Positions 33,785 through 42,589 are shown, counted from the stretch's first letter. The stretch: DNA of 64,000 nucleotides from [Actinomadura] parvosata subsp. kistnae (GCF_900323885.1 NZ_OOHJ01000023.1:62001-126000), one strand, 5' to 3'. Notes: generated by a model from the sequence alone, not told the origin. Numbers and translations are program-made.

Positions 33785-34626
33785 GCACGGCGTCCCAAGC
33801 CGTCGACGTCGCCACCGCCCGGCCCCGCGTCCGCCCCCTGCGATGGGTGGCCGGAGCCGTGCTGCTCGTGCTCGCCGCGCAGTTCGCCTGGTTCCTCGTC
33901 ACCAACCCGCGCTTCGCCTGGCCGGTGGTCGGCACGTACCTGTTCGACCCGAACATCCTGCGCGGCCTCGGCATGTCGCTGCTGCTCACCGTCATCGGGA
34001 TGGTGCTCGGCAGCGTCCTCGGGGTGCTGCTCGCGGCGGGCCGGCTGAGCGGCTTCACGCCGGTGGCCTGGGCCTGCGGCGTCTACGTCGCGGTCTTCCG
34101 CGGCGTGCCGCCCCTCGTCCAGCTCATCTTCTGGTTCAACCTCGGGTACCTGCTGCCGCGGATCTCGCTCGGCGTGCCCTTCGGGCCGACCTTCGTCTCC
34201 TGGCCGACGAACTCCGTGATCAGCTCCCTGACCGCCGCGATCATCGGGCTCACCCTGCACGAGGCCGCGTACATGGCCGAGATCGTCAGGGCCGGCATCC
34301 TCGCCGTGGACGGCGGGCAGCGCGACGCGGCCCGCGCCATGGGGTTCACGGCCGGGCAGAGCTTCGTCAAGGTCGTGCTCCCGCAGGCGATGCGGGTGAT
34401 CGTCCCGCCCACCGGCAGCCAGTTCATCAGCCTGCTCAAGGGCACCTCGCTGGTCAGCGTGATCGCGATGGCCGACCTGCTCTACTCCGTGCAGGTCATC
34501 TACAACAGGACCTACGAGATCGTGCCGCTGCTGATCGTCGCCTGCGCCTGGTACCTGGCGGTGGTCACCGTCCTGTCGCTCGGGCAGCGGCGCCTGGAGC
34601 GGCACTTCGGGAAGGGGCAGCGGTGA
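33781..34626 (+). CDS. Polar amino-acid-type ABC transporter permease
   Basis: 281 residues with five or six membrane segments and the family motif EAAYMAEIVRAGILAVDGGQRDAARAMG (the EAA loop). ATG 33781 overlaps the binding-protein stop as ATGA. A single permease gene implies a homodimeric channel. GTGA overlap to the ATPase gene downstream. Confidence 0.92.
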   Translation: MSTASQAVDVATARPRVRPLRWVAGAVLLVLAAQFAWFLVTNPRFAWPVVGTYLFDPNILRGLGMSLLLTVIGMVLGSVLGVLLAAGRLSGFTPVAWACGVYVAVFRGVPPLVQLIFWFNLGYLLPRISLGVPFGPTFVSWPTNSVISSLTAAIIGLTLHEAAYMAEIVRAGILAVDGGQRDAARAMGFTAGQSFVKVVLPQAMRVIVPPTGSQFISLLKGTSLVSVIAMADLLYSVQVIYNRTYEIVPLLIVACAWYLAVVTVLSLGQRRLERHFGKGQR

Positions 34627-35480
34627 GCGGCACGCCGGTCCTGCGGATCCAGGACGTGCGCAAGCGGTTCGGCGACCACCAGGCGCTCGACGGGGTGAGC
34701 CTCGACGTGCACGAGGGCGAGGTCGTCACCGTCATCGGGCCGTCCGGGTCGGGCAAGTCCACCCTGGTCCGCTGCGTCCACCAGCTCGAGAGCATCGACG
34801 GCGGGGCCATGTACCTCGACGGGGAGCTGCTCGGCTACGAGCTGCGCGGCGGCCACCTCCGTCCCCTGCCGGACCGGCGCGTGGCCGCCCAGCGCGGCCG
34901 CATGGGCATGGTCTTCCAGCAGTTCAACCTGTTCCCGCACTGGAACGTGCTGCGCAACGTCGTCGAGGCGCAGGTCGCGGTGCACGGCCGCAAACCGGAG
35001 GAGGCGCGCGAGCAGGCGCTGCGGCTGCTGGAGCGGGTGGGCCTCGCCGGACGGGCGGACGCCCACCCCCGGATGCTCTCCGGCGGCCAACAGCAGCGCG
35101 TCGCCATCGCCAGAGCGCTGGCCACGCACCCGAGGATCATGCTGTTCGACGAGCCCACCAGCGCCCTGGACCCCGAGCTGGTGGACGAGGTGCTGCGCGT
35201 CGTGCTCGACCTGGCGCGCGGCGGCATGACCATGATCATCGTGACGCACGAGATGAGCTTCGCCCGCGAGGTGGCCGATCGCTGCGTCTTCATGGAGGCG
35301 GGCCGCGTCGTCGAGACCGGCACCCCCGAGGAGATCTTCGACAACCCCGTCTCGCCCCGCCTGCGCGCCTTCCTGTCCCGCTTCTCGGGGCGCGCTGCTT
35401 CTGACGAGCATGCGCCCGGATCCGGGCGCATGGCACAGACCCCCGACGAGCGTGTGCTCGAGGAGGAGACCACCTCTTGA
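34623..35480 (+). CDS. Polar amino-acid-type ABC transporter ATPase
   Basis: 285 residues, GTG 34623. Walker A GPSGSGKSTLVR, Q-loop MVFQQFNLFPHW, signature LSGGQQQRVAIARAL, Walker B IMLFDEPTSALDP and H-loop VTHEMSFAREV are intact. The Q-loop wording is typical of GlnQ/HisP-type ATPases. The C-terminal 30 residues after FLSRFSGR are extra and carry a short repeat-like acidic tail (DEHAPGSGR ... DERVLEEE). The stop overlaps the next TTG start by four bases. Confidence 0.93.
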   Translation: MSGTPVLRIQDVRKRFGDHQALDGVSLDVHEGEVVTVIGPSGSGKSTLVRCVHQLESIDGGAMYLDGELLGYELRGGHLRPLPDRRVAAQRGRMGMVFQQFNLFPHWNVLRNVVEAQVAVHGRKPEEAREQALRLLERVGLAGRADAHPRMLSGGQQQRVAIARALATHPRIMLFDEPTSALDPELVDEVLRVVLDLARGGMTMIIVTHEMSFAREVADRCVFMEAGRVVETGTPEEIFDNPVSPRLRAFLSRFSGRAASDEHAPGSGRMAQTPDERVLEEETTS

Positions 35481-36598
35481 GTTCCACGGTGATGGCCGTC
35501 GGCGACCTCGTCGTCGACGAGCCCGACCCCGCGTCCTTCTTCGACCCGGCCCGCGAGACGCTGAGCAGGGGCGATGTGGTGATCGGCCACATCGAGGTGC
35601 CCCACAGCACGTCCACCGCCCAGGTCAGCACCGACGTCCCCGCGCCGCCCGCCGACCCCGCCGCGCTCACCGCGGTCGCCGCCGCCGGCTTCCACGTGGT
35701 GACGCTCGCGGGCAACCACGTCTACGACGCCGGCGACCAGGGGGTGGCCGACACGATCAGGTACGCCTCCGAGGCCGGCCTGGTCACCGCGGGCGCCGGC
35801 CTGACGCTCGGCGAGGCCCGCCGCCCCGCCGTCGTGGAGCACGACGGGCTGCGGATCGGCGTGCTCAGCTACAACTGCGTCGGCCCGCGCGAGTCGTGGG
35901 CGACCAGCCGCAAGCCGGGCTGCGCCTACATCAAGGTGCTCACCCACTACGAGCTCGACCACGCCAGCCCCGGCGGGCCGCCCGCCGTCTACACCTTCGC
36001 CGACCCCGCCTCCCTGGAGCGGATGGCCGCCGACGTGGCCGCCCTGGCCGCCGAGGCCGACGTCGTGCTGGTGTCGCTGCACAAGGGCGTCGGGCACACA
36101 CCCGCCGCGCTGGCCATGTACGAGCGGCCCGTCGCCCACGCCGCCGTGGACGCGGGCGCGCACGCCGTGTTCGCCCACCACGCCCACATCATGCGCGGCA
36201 TCGAGATGTACCGCGGCAGGCCCATCTACCACGGGCTGGGCAACTTCGTGACCGTCACCCACGCCCTGACGCCCGCGACGGGCGACGAGGGAGAGCGGGC
36301 CGCGTGGGCGCGCCGAAGAGTCGAGCTGTACGGCTTCGCCCCCGACCCCGGCATGCCGCACTACCCCTTCCACCCCGAGAGCAGGAACACCGCGATCGCG
36401 CTCTGCCGCTTCGACTGCGACGGCTTGGTCTCGGCCGGCCTCGTGCCTTGCTGGATCGACGGCGCCGGCCGCCCGGTCCCCCTCGGGAACGACGACGAGG
36501 GGCGGCGGGTCGTGGCGTACATCGAGGACATCACGCGGCGGGCGGGCCTGACGACGGAGTTCCGCTGGGAAGGGGACGAGGTGGTGCTGCGTGGCTGA
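35477..36598 (+). CDS. CapA-family metallophosphoesterase-like protein
   Basis: 373 residues, apparently starting at TTG 35477 (TTGA overlap with the previous stop). The PGA_cap/CapA fold is marked by VGDLVVDEPDP, TLAGNHVYDAG, SLHKGVGHTP, FAHHAHIMRGIEMYRGRPIYHGLGNF. It has no signal peptide or membrane anchor, unlike the CapA of polyglutamate capsules, so it is a cytosolic metal-dependent hydrolase. Family members in catabolic operons are poorly described. Tight packing between an importer and a CoA-transferase suggests it acts on the imported compound, perhaps removing a phosphate or amide (inference). Confidence 0.87.
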   Translation: MSSTVMAVGDLVVDEPDPASFFDPARETLSRGDVVIGHIEVPHSTSTAQVSTDVPAPPADPAALTAVAAAGFHVVTLAGNHVYDAGDQGVADTIRYASEAGLVTAGAGLTLGEARRPAVVEHDGLRIGVLSYNCVGPRESWATSRKPGCAYIKVLTHYELDHASPGGPPAVYTFADPASLERMAADVAALAAEADVVLVSLHKGVGHTPAALAMYERPVAHAAVDAGAHAVFAHHAHIMRGIEMYRGRPIYHGLGNFVTVTHALTPATGDEGERAAWARRRVELYGFAPDPGMPHYPFHPESRNTAIALCRFDCDGLVSAGLVPCWIDGAGRPVPLGNDDEGRRVVAYIEDITRRAGLTTEFRWEGDEVVLRG

Positions 36599-37829
36599 AC
36601 GCCCGCTCGCCGGCCGTACGGTGATCGATCTGACCACCGCGCTGTCCGGCCCGTACGCGACCCTGCTGCTGGCCGGGCTCGGCGCCCGCGTCATCAAGGT
36701 GGAGAACCCGCTGACCGGCGGCGACAGCTCCCGCAACAACGCCCCCTACCTCGGCGCGAACGGCCTGACCCTGGCCCGCGACGGGGACGACGACATGTCC
36801 GTGTCGATGCTCCTGCGAGGCCGCAACAAGCAGAGCGTCACGCTCAACCTCAAGCACCCCAAGGCCCGCGACCTCCTCGCCGGGCTGGTCCGGGTGTCGG
36901 ACGTGATGATCGACAACTACAGCGCCGGCGTCATGGCCCGGCTCGGCATCGGCCACGACTGGGCGAGCGCCATCAACCCGCGCATCGTGTGCACGTCGAT
37001 CAGCGGGTTCGGCGCGCAGGGCGGCCCCGGCTCCGGCAAGGCCATGGACACCATCATCCAGGCGCTCAGCGGCGTGATGATGACCGCGGGCGCGCCCGGC
37101 GAGCCGCCCGTCCGCTTCGGGCTCCCGGTGGGCGACCTGGTCGCGCCGCTGTACGCGGTGATCGGCACGCTCGCCGCCGTCCTGCGGGCCGACGCGACCG
37201 GCCACGGCCAGCACGTGGACGTGTCCATGCTGGGGGCGCTCACCTCACTGGTCGCGTGCGAGCCGTTCGACGCCTACGAGAAGCTGGGCCTGCCCATGCG
37301 CACGGGGACGACCGTGCCCAGGCTGGCGCCGTTCGGCACGTTCCCCGCTGCCGACGGCTGGTTCGCGCTGTGCGGTCCCACCGACGCCTTCGCCCGCGGC
37401 CTGTTCGAGGCGATGGGACGCGGCGACCTGGCCGCCGACCCGCGCTTCGCCACCCGGGACGCGCGCGTGGCCAACGCCGGGGAGCTGCACGAGCTCCTGG
37501 GCGCCTGGGCCGCCGACCGGCCGCTCGCCGCGATCCTCGACCTGCTCGCCCGGCACGGCGTGCCCGCCGCCGAGGTGCGCGGGCCGGGCGACGCCGTCCG
37601 CGACCCGCTCGTCCTGGAACGCGAGGAGGTCGTCCCCCTGGAGCACCCGCGCCACGGCCGCCCCGCCGACCTGTACGGGACCGGCGTGCCGATCCGCTTC
37701 TCCGACTCCGAGGCGGCGCTCGACCGGCCGGCGCCCGGCCTCGGCGAGCACAACGCCGAGATCTACGGCGGGCTGCTCGGCCACTCCGACGACGAGCTCA
37801 AGGCCCTGGCCGCCGAAGGGGTGATCTGA
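36591..37829 (+). CDS. Family III CoA-transferase (CaiB/BaiF type)
   Basis: 412 residues, GTG 36591 overlapping the CapA-like stop by eight bases. The N-terminal VIDLTTALSGPYATLLLAGLGARVIKVE signature and the catalytic aspartate (D182 in GLPVGDLVAPLYA) are intact. It differs clearly from the CoA-transferase at 2539. It should activate the imported acid to its CoA thioester, ready for the two dehydratase-fold proteins encoded just downstream, the same logic as HadA with HadBC or FldA with FldBC in amino-acid fermenters (established for those systems; inference here). Confidence 0.92.
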   Translation: MAERPLAGRTVIDLTTALSGPYATLLLAGLGARVIKVENPLTGGDSSRNNAPYLGANGLTLARDGDDDMSVSMLLRGRNKQSVTLNLKHPKARDLLAGLVRVSDVMIDNYSAGVMARLGIGHDWASAINPRIVCTSISGFGAQGGPGSGKAMDTIIQALSGVMMTAGAPGEPPVRFGLPVGDLVAPLYAVIGTLAAVLRADATGHGQHVDVSMLGALTSLVACEPFDAYEKLGLPMRTGTTVPRLAPFGTFPAADGWFALCGPTDAFARGLFEAMGRGDLAADPRFATRDARVANAGELHELLGAWAADRPLAAILDLLARHGVPAAEVRGPGDAVRDPLVLEREEVVPLEHPRHGRPADLYGTGVPIRFSDSEAALDRPAPGLGEHNAEIYGGLLGHSDDELKALAAEGVI

Positions 37830-37830
37830 C

Positions 37831-39015
37831 ATGCCCGAGGCGCTGGCCGCGCTGTCGGCGCTTGAGGAGGCGTACGCGCAGCGTGGCGCACCTGCTCAAG
37901 CTCCGGCTCAAGGCCCGGCTCAAGGCCCGGCTCGAGCCCCGGCCGGTGACACGGCGGTCGGTCATGTTCCGGTCGTCGGCTACGTCGGGGCGGACGTGCC
38001 GGTCGAGCTGCTGACCGCCGCCGGAGCCCGCGCGTTCCGCCTCACGGGCGACCCGGACGCCGGCTCCGGGACCGGCGACCGGTACCTCGGGCTCGGGGTG
38101 GACCCGGCGGCCCGTTCGGTGCTGACCAGGCTGCTCGCCGGGTCCTACGGCCACCTGGACCGCGTCGTGGTCTCGCACGACTGCGAGGCGTCGCTGCGGC
38201 TGTTCTACGCGCTGCGCGAGCTGCGCCGGGTGGAGCCCGGCACGGCGCTGCCGGAGGCGTACCTGGTGGACCTCCTGCACCTGCCGCACCGCACCACCGC
38301 CCGCTACAACCGGCGCAGGATCGGCGAGTTCGCCGCCAGGCTCGAAGCCTGGACCGGCCGCCCCCTCGACCTTCCCCGGGCGGTGGCGGCGCACGACGAG
38401 CGGCGCCGGCTGCTGGCCGCCGCCGCCGAGCTGCGCAGGGCCGTGCCCGCCCGCCTCACGGGCCGGCAGTTCCTCGCCGTCCTCAACGCGCCCCTGCCGG
38501 TGGACGAGCACGTCGCGCTGCTGCGCCGGCTGCTGGACGAGGCCGACCGCCTCCAGGAGCACCCCGGCCGGCGCGTCTTCCTGAGCGGCAGCGACCACGA
38601 CACGCCGCACGTGTACGAGGCCGTCGAGTCGGAGGGCTACGTGATCGTCGGCGAGGACCACTCGTTCGGCGACCTGTCCGTGACCGACCCGATCGGCACA
38701 GGCGGCCCCGGCGCGAGCGGCCTCGGCACGGGCAGCCTCGGAGCCGGCCTCGATGTGCTGGCCGAGCACTACCACCGCAGCGGCCCGACCGCCCACCGCG
38801 CGACGGCGGGGGAGCGCGCAGCGCACGCCGCCGCGGCCGTGAAGCGCTGCCGGGCCGAGCTGTTCGTCGCGTATTCCAGGGCCGGTGACGAGGCCCCGGC
38901 CTGGGACTTCCCCGCGCAGCGCGCGGCGCTGGACGTCCCGGCTGTGCTGCTGGAGCGCCAGGAGTACGGGCGCGCCGACCTGACCGCACTGAAGGACCTG
39001 ACATGCGCAGTGTGA
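37831..39015 (+). CDS. 2-hydroxyacyl-CoA dehydratase-family subunit, cluster ligands mostly lost
   Basis: 394 residues. It has HgdB/FldC-type fold features: VPVELLTAAGARAFRLTG, VVSHDCEASLRLFYALREL, then a helical stretch (YNRRRIGEFAARLEAWTGRPL) and the second domain from VFLSGSDHDTPHVYEAVESEGYVIVGEDHSFGDL. Canonical subunits hold [4Fe-4S] with three cysteines. Here only the one in SHDCE is kept, while the first site reads GVDPAARS and the third AYSRAGDEAP. An N-terminal insertion with 12-bp repeats (APAQGPAQGPARAPAG) precedes the domain. It overlaps the next subunit by 13 bp. The required ATP-dependent activator (HgdC type) is not in the window. Confidence 0.85.
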   Translation: MPEALAALSALEEAYAQRGAPAQAPAQGPAQGPARAPAGDTAVGHVPVVGYVGADVPVELLTAAGARAFRLTGDPDAGSGTGDRYLGLGVDPAARSVLTRLLAGSYGHLDRVVVSHDCEASLRLFYALRELRRVEPGTALPEAYLVDLLHLPHRTTARYNRRRIGEFAARLEAWTGRPLDLPRAVAAHDERRRLLAAAAELRRAVPARLTGRQFLAVLNAPLPVDEHVALLRRLLDEADRLQEHPGRRVFLSGSDHDTPHVYEAVESEGYVIVGEDHSFGDLSVTDPIGTGGPGASGLGTGSLGAGLDVLAEHYHRSGPTAHRATAGERAAHAAAAVKRCRAELFVAYSRAGDEAPAWDFPAQRAALDVPAVLLERQEYGRADLTALKDLTCAV

Positions 39016-40280
39016 AGTCGCTCGCCACCGCCGCCGAGGCGGGCCGCCACCAGCGGGAGTGGTTCGCCGACCTGCGCGCGCGGGTCGCCGCAGGCGAGCC
39101 GTTCGCGCTGCTGAACGCGGACGTCCCGCACGAGATCTTCCGCACCATGGACATCCCGTACGCCGTGAGCCAGTGGTGGGCGTCCCTGGTCACCGCCAAG
39201 CAGCGCTCGGGCCACTACCTGGGGCTGGTACGGCAGCGCGGCTACCCGGACTACTCGGAGCAGTACAACTCGGTCACCCTGGGCTCCGCGTTCGACCCGG
39301 AGCCGGAGGCGGGCCCGTGGGGCGGCCTGCCCCGGCCGGACATCATCGTCGGCGACGCCTCCGGCGACGTCACCCGCAAGATCTTCGACATCTGGGGCCA
39401 GGAGCCCGGCGTCACCTTCTACCCGCTGGAGAGCGGCGCGGAGAACGAGGTGCCCGCCAACTGGTGGGAGCTCATGCCGCACCGCTGGGAGGAGGCCGTC
39501 GGCCCGGCCCGGCTGGACCTGCTCACCGCGGAGCTGGAGAACCTCGTCAGGTTCCTGGAGACGACCACCGGCAGGCGGTTCAGTGAGTCCCGCTTCCGGG
39601 AGGTGATGGCGCTGGTCAACGAGCAGGAGGAGTGGAACAGGAAGACGCGCGACCTCATCGCCCGCACCCGGCCCGCGCCGCTGAGCGTCGTCGACAGCAT
39701 CCCCAGCGTCATGCTGCCGCAGTGGCACCGCGGCACCGAGTGGGCCAGGGACCTCGCCCGGCGCTTCTACGAGGAGGTGCGCGACCGCGTGGACGCGGGT
39801 CACGCCGCGTGCCCGGGGGAGCGGGCCCGGCTGATGTGGATCGGCCGCGGCCTCTGGTACGACATGGGCTTCTACCAGCGCTTCCAGGAGGAGTACGGCG
39901 CGGTGTTCGTCTGGTCGATGTACCTGGCCATCGCCGCCGACGGGTACGTCCGCTACGGCGACGACCCCATGAGGGCGCTGGCCGCGCGCTTCGCCGCCTT
40001 CAGCGACCAGCTCTACACGCCGCCGTGGTCGAGCGAGTGGTACGTGAAGGAGGCCCGCCTGCACGGCATCGACGGCGTCGTCCACCTCGTCTCGGACGAC
40101 CCCCGGGGCAGCTACTTCACGGCCAGGGCGCTGGAGTCGGCCGGGTTCCCGGTGATCGAGATCCACGCCGACAACGTCGACACCCGCACGTTCGACGACG
40201 ACATCACCGGACGGGTCGGCCGGTGGCTGGAGGACGTCGTGCTGCCCCGCCGCGCCTCTTCAGGGTCGCCGTCAGCCTGA
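39003..40280 (+). CDS. 2-hydroxyacyl-CoA dehydratase-family subunit without cluster cysteines
   Basis: 425 residues, partner of the preceding subunit. The fold is shown by LLNADVPHEIFRTMDIPYAVSQWW, DIIVGDASGDVTRKIFDIW, an ENLVRFLETTTGRRFSESRFREVMAL helix pair and DGVVHLVSDDPRGSYFTARALESAGFPVIEIHADNVD at the end. The whole protein has a single cysteine (HAACPGERA), so it cannot bind a cluster through three Cys. Either the pair works by another mechanism or one subunit is structural. The gene ends 40 bp before the convergent oxidoreductase and closes the operon. Confidence 0.85.
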   Translation: MRSVKSLATAAEAGRHQREWFADLRARVAAGEPFALLNADVPHEIFRTMDIPYAVSQWWASLVTAKQRSGHYLGLVRQRGYPDYSEQYNSVTLGSAFDPEPEAGPWGGLPRPDIIVGDASGDVTRKIFDIWGQEPGVTFYPLESGAENEVPANWWELMPHRWEEAVGPARLDLLTAELENLVRFLETTTGRRFSESRFREVMALVNEQEEWNRKTRDLIARTRPAPLSVVDSIPSVMLPQWHRGTEWARDLARRFYEEVRDRVDAGHAACPGERARLMWIGRGLWYDMGFYQRFQEEYGAVFVWSMYLAIAADGYVRYGDDPMRALAARFAAFSDQLYTPPWSSEWYVKEARLHGIDGVVHLVSDDPRGSYFTARALESAGFPVIEIHADNVDTRTFDDDITGRVGRWLEDVVLPRRASSGSPSA

Positions 40281-40320
40281 AGAGGGCATCGCGCGGCGGA
40301 CGGCCTTGCCGGGCAGGGCG

Positions 40321-41265
40321 TCATGCGGCGGGCGGGAGGACGACGACCTTGCCGGAAAGGGTGCCGGCGGCGGCCCTGGCGTGGACGGCCGGCAGGTCGG
40401 CCAGCGGCACCCGCTCGGCGACGTCGACGCGCAGCTCGCCGCCGTCGACCAGCGCCACCAGCCGCGCCAGCTGCTCGGCGTCGCTGCGGACGTACAGGTC
40501 GATGCCGCGCACGCCGCGCTCCTCGTCGGCGGGCGCGGGCATCCACACGGTCGTGTTGACGAGGACCCCGCCGGAACGGACGAGGGTGACCAGCCCGGCC
40601 AGCTCGGCGGGGTCGATCGGGGCGAGGTTGAGCACGACGTCGACCGGCTCGCTGACGGCCTCGATCACGCGGGTGGTGGTGTGGTCGACGACCTCGTCGG
40701 CGCCGGCGGACTTGACCGCGTCGCCGCTGCGCGGCCCCGCCGTGGCGATCACGTGGGCGCCGGCGCGCCGGGCGAGCTGCACGGCGTAGCGGCCGACCGC
40801 CCCGCCCGCGCCGTTGATCAGCACGCGCTGCCCGGCGGTGAGCCGGGCGTGGTCGAACAGCGCCTGCCACGCGGTCAGGCCCACCACGGGCAGCGCGGCG
40901 CTGTCGGGCAGGGGGATGCTGGTGGGCGCCGCCGCCAGGATCCCGGCCGGCGCGAGGACGTACTCCGCCGCCGCGCCCGTCCCGTTCATCGGCAGGAAGC
41001 CGATCACCCGGTCACCGGCCTCGAAGCCGGTCACGCCCGCGCCGAGCGCGTCGACCGTGCCGGCGACGTCGAGGCCGGGGGTGTGCGGCAGCGTCACCGG
41101 GATGGGGCCGCGCATGAAGCCGCCGCGGATGTTGCCGTCGACGCCGTTGAACGACGTGCCCGCGACGCGGATCCGGACCTGACCGGCGCCGGGGACGGGC
41201 TGCTCCACGTCCTCGTAACGCAGGACGTCGGGGGCGCCGTACTCGTGGAAACGCACTGCCTTCAT
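40321..41265 (-). CDS. Zinc-independent MDR oxidoreductase (quinone oxidoreductase type)
   Basis: 314 residues of the medium-chain reductase superfamily. N-terminal GroES-like domain (VAGTSFNGVDGNIRGGF, LPHTPGLDVAGTVDALG), then an NADPH-binding fold with LINGAGGAVGRYAVQLARRAG. The zinc-binding cysteines of alcohol dehydrogenases are absent, as in quinone reductases. ATG 41265 starts the typical MKAVRFHEYG. An HxlR regulator lies directly upstream on the same strand and two long palindromes sit in between, so expression is probably switched by that regulator in response to quinones or electrophiles. Confidence 0.92.
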   Translation of the reverse strand: MKAVRFHEYGAPDVLRYEDVEQPVPGAGQVRIRVAGTSFNGVDGNIRGGFMRGPIPVTLPHTPGLDVAGTVDALGAGVTGFEAGDRVIGFLPMNGTGAAAEYVLAPAGILAAAPTSIPLPDSAALPVVGLTAWQALFDHARLTAGQRVLINGAGGAVGRYAVQLARRAGAHVIATAGPRSGDAVKSAGADEVVDHTTTRVIEAVSEPVDVVLNLAPIDPAELAGLVTLVRSGGVLVNTTVWMPAPADEERGVRGIDLYVRSDAEQLARLVALVDGGELRVDVAERVPLADLPAVHARAAAGTLSGKVVVLPPAA

Positions 41266-41293
41266 GGGGGAGCTCGCTCTCGCTCGGAGCCAT

Positions 41294-41349
41294 TTGCTTC
41301 GAATCCGAAGCAACTGACAGCCACGCTAGCACCGCTTCGAATTCGAAGC
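41294..41349. promoter_or_regulatory. Pair of palindromic operators for the HxlR regulator
   Basis: Two near-identical palindromes: 41294-41313 (TTGCTTCGAA with a mirror half carrying one mismatch) and 41334-41349 (GCTTCGAATTCGAAGC, perfect). They are 40 bp apart, in the gap between the HxlR gene and the oxidoreductase, right where the oxidoreductase promoter must lie. Confidence 0.8.
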
Positions 41350-41352
41350 AAA

Positions 41353-41712
41353 CTATTCGGAGGCGGTCCGATCGTGGGCGGCCTGGGCGGCCAGGATGTC
41401 GCCCGCGTGATCGCGCACCCAGTCGAACAGCGGCTGGAGCGACCTGGTGACGCCCTCGCCGAGGCCGGTCAGGGCGTAGCTGACCTGCGGCGGCCTCGAC
41501 GGCTTGACCGTCCGGCGGACGAAACCGTCCCGGACGAGCGTGCGCAGCGTCTGCGACAACATCTTCTCGCTGACACCCTCGACCCTCGCCCGCAACTCGT
41601 GGAAACGCTGGGGGCCGTCACCGAGGGCCGTCAGCACGAGCACCGCCCAGCGCCCCGAGACGTGATCGAGCACCATGCGTGCCGGGCAGTCCTTGTGAAA
41701 CGCGTCACTCAC
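41353..41712 (-). CDS. HxlR-family transcriptional regulator
   Basis: 119 residues, GTG 41712. The winged helix of the HxlR family is complete (CPARMVLDHVSGRWAVLVLTALGDGPQRFHELRARVEGVSEKMLSQTLRTLVRDGFVRR). A single N-terminal cysteine (C9) lies where YodB- and HypR-type regulators carry their redox-sensing cysteine. It is upstream of, and on the same strand as, a quinone-type oxidoreductase, with two palindromes between them. That matches the YodB/HypR arrangement for quinone or disulfide stress (family knowledge; the ligand is inferred). Confidence 0.93.
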   Translation of the reverse strand: MSDAFHKDCPARMVLDHVSGRWAVLVLTALGDGPQRFHELRARVEGVSEKMLSQTLRTLVRDGFVRRTVKPSRPPQVSYALTGLGEGVTRSLQPLFDWVRDHAGDILAAQAAHDRTASE

Positions 41713-41817
41713 CCGCCGCCCACCTCTTCCACGACCTGACCGCCGACCCGGCGGTAGGGGACTAACCCAGAGGTACGTCCTTACTTTTCGTTAGCTCCGA
41801 CCCTAGTGTCGGCGCCC

Positions 41818-42552
41818 ATGGAACGCATCGCCCTCATCACCGGCGCCGGCCGCGGCATCGGCGCCGCGACGGCCCGGGAGCTGGCCCGCCGCGGCTTCCA
41901 CGCCATCGTCAACTACCGCACCGACACCGCGGCCGCCGCCTCCGTCGTCAAGAGCATCGAGGCCGCCGGCGGCACGGCGCGGGCCGTACGCGCCGACGTG
42001 CGCGACCCCGGCGACGTGGCCGGCCTCGTCGGCGCCTGCCCCCGGGTGGACGCCCTCGTCTGCAACGCCAACATCAGCCCGCCGTTCGCCCCGCTCGCCG
42101 AGCTGTCCTGGACGGACTTCGCCGGCAAGGTCACCGGCGAGCTGGCCGCCGTCTTCCACGTCACCCAGCGCGTCCTCCCGCTCCTGCGCGAGCGGCGGGG
42201 CGGCCGGATCGTGTACGTCTCCAGCGTCAGCGCCGGCCTCGCCCGCCCCGTCGCGATCGCGCACGGCACCGCCAAGGCCGCGCTCGACTCCTTCGCCCGG
42301 CACGTCGCCGCCGAGGCGGGCGCGTGGGGCACCACCGTGAACGTCGTGGCGCCCGGCGCCGTCCGCACCGAGGGCAGCGCGGCGATGCGCACCCCCGAGG
42401 CGGAGCGCTCGCTGGCAGAACGCTCGGTGCTCGGCCGGATGACCGAGCCCGAGGACGTGGCCGCGGTGATCGGCGCGCTCGTGGACGGCGGCTTCGGCGC
42501 GGTGACCGGCGCCCACATCCCGGTCGACGCCGGCGCCCGGCTCATCCCGTGA
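41818..42552 (+). CDS. SDR-family oxidoreductase with altered active site
   Basis: 244 residues from ATG 41818; a GTG at 41806 would add four residues. The Rossmann motif TGAGRGIG, the DVRDPGD segment, NANISPP (in place of NNAG) and VSSVSAG with the catalytic Ser are visible. The usual YxxxK reads HGTAK, so the catalytic Tyr is a His, and the NNAG motif is altered too. The enzyme may be inactive or have shifted chemistry. The C-terminus ends in the normal GAVTGAHIPVDAGARL. It is divergent from the HxlR gene with 93 bp between starts. Confidence 0.88.
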   Translation: MERIALITGAGRGIGAATARELARRGFHAIVNYRTDTAAAASVVKSIEAAGGTARAVRADVRDPGDVAGLVGACPRVDALVCNANISPPFAPLAELSWTDFAGKVTGELAAVFHVTQRVLPLLRERRGGRIVYVSSVSAGLARPVAIAHGTAKAALDSFARHVAAEAGAWGTTVNVVAPGAVRTEGSAAMRTPEAERSLAERSVLGRMTEPEDVAAVIGALVDGGFGAVTGAHIPVDAGARLIP

Positions 42553-42568
42553 GGCATCTGCGGATGCC
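42553..42568. terminator. Short hairpin between convergent SDR and MarR genes
   Basis: GGCATC-TGCG-GATGCC forms a 6-bp stem with a 4-base loop starting at the last bases of the SDR stop. It could end transcription from either side. There is no U tract, and the stem is short. Confidence 0.4.
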
Positions 42569-42589
42569 GCTGAGTGACGGTCGGCGCCC

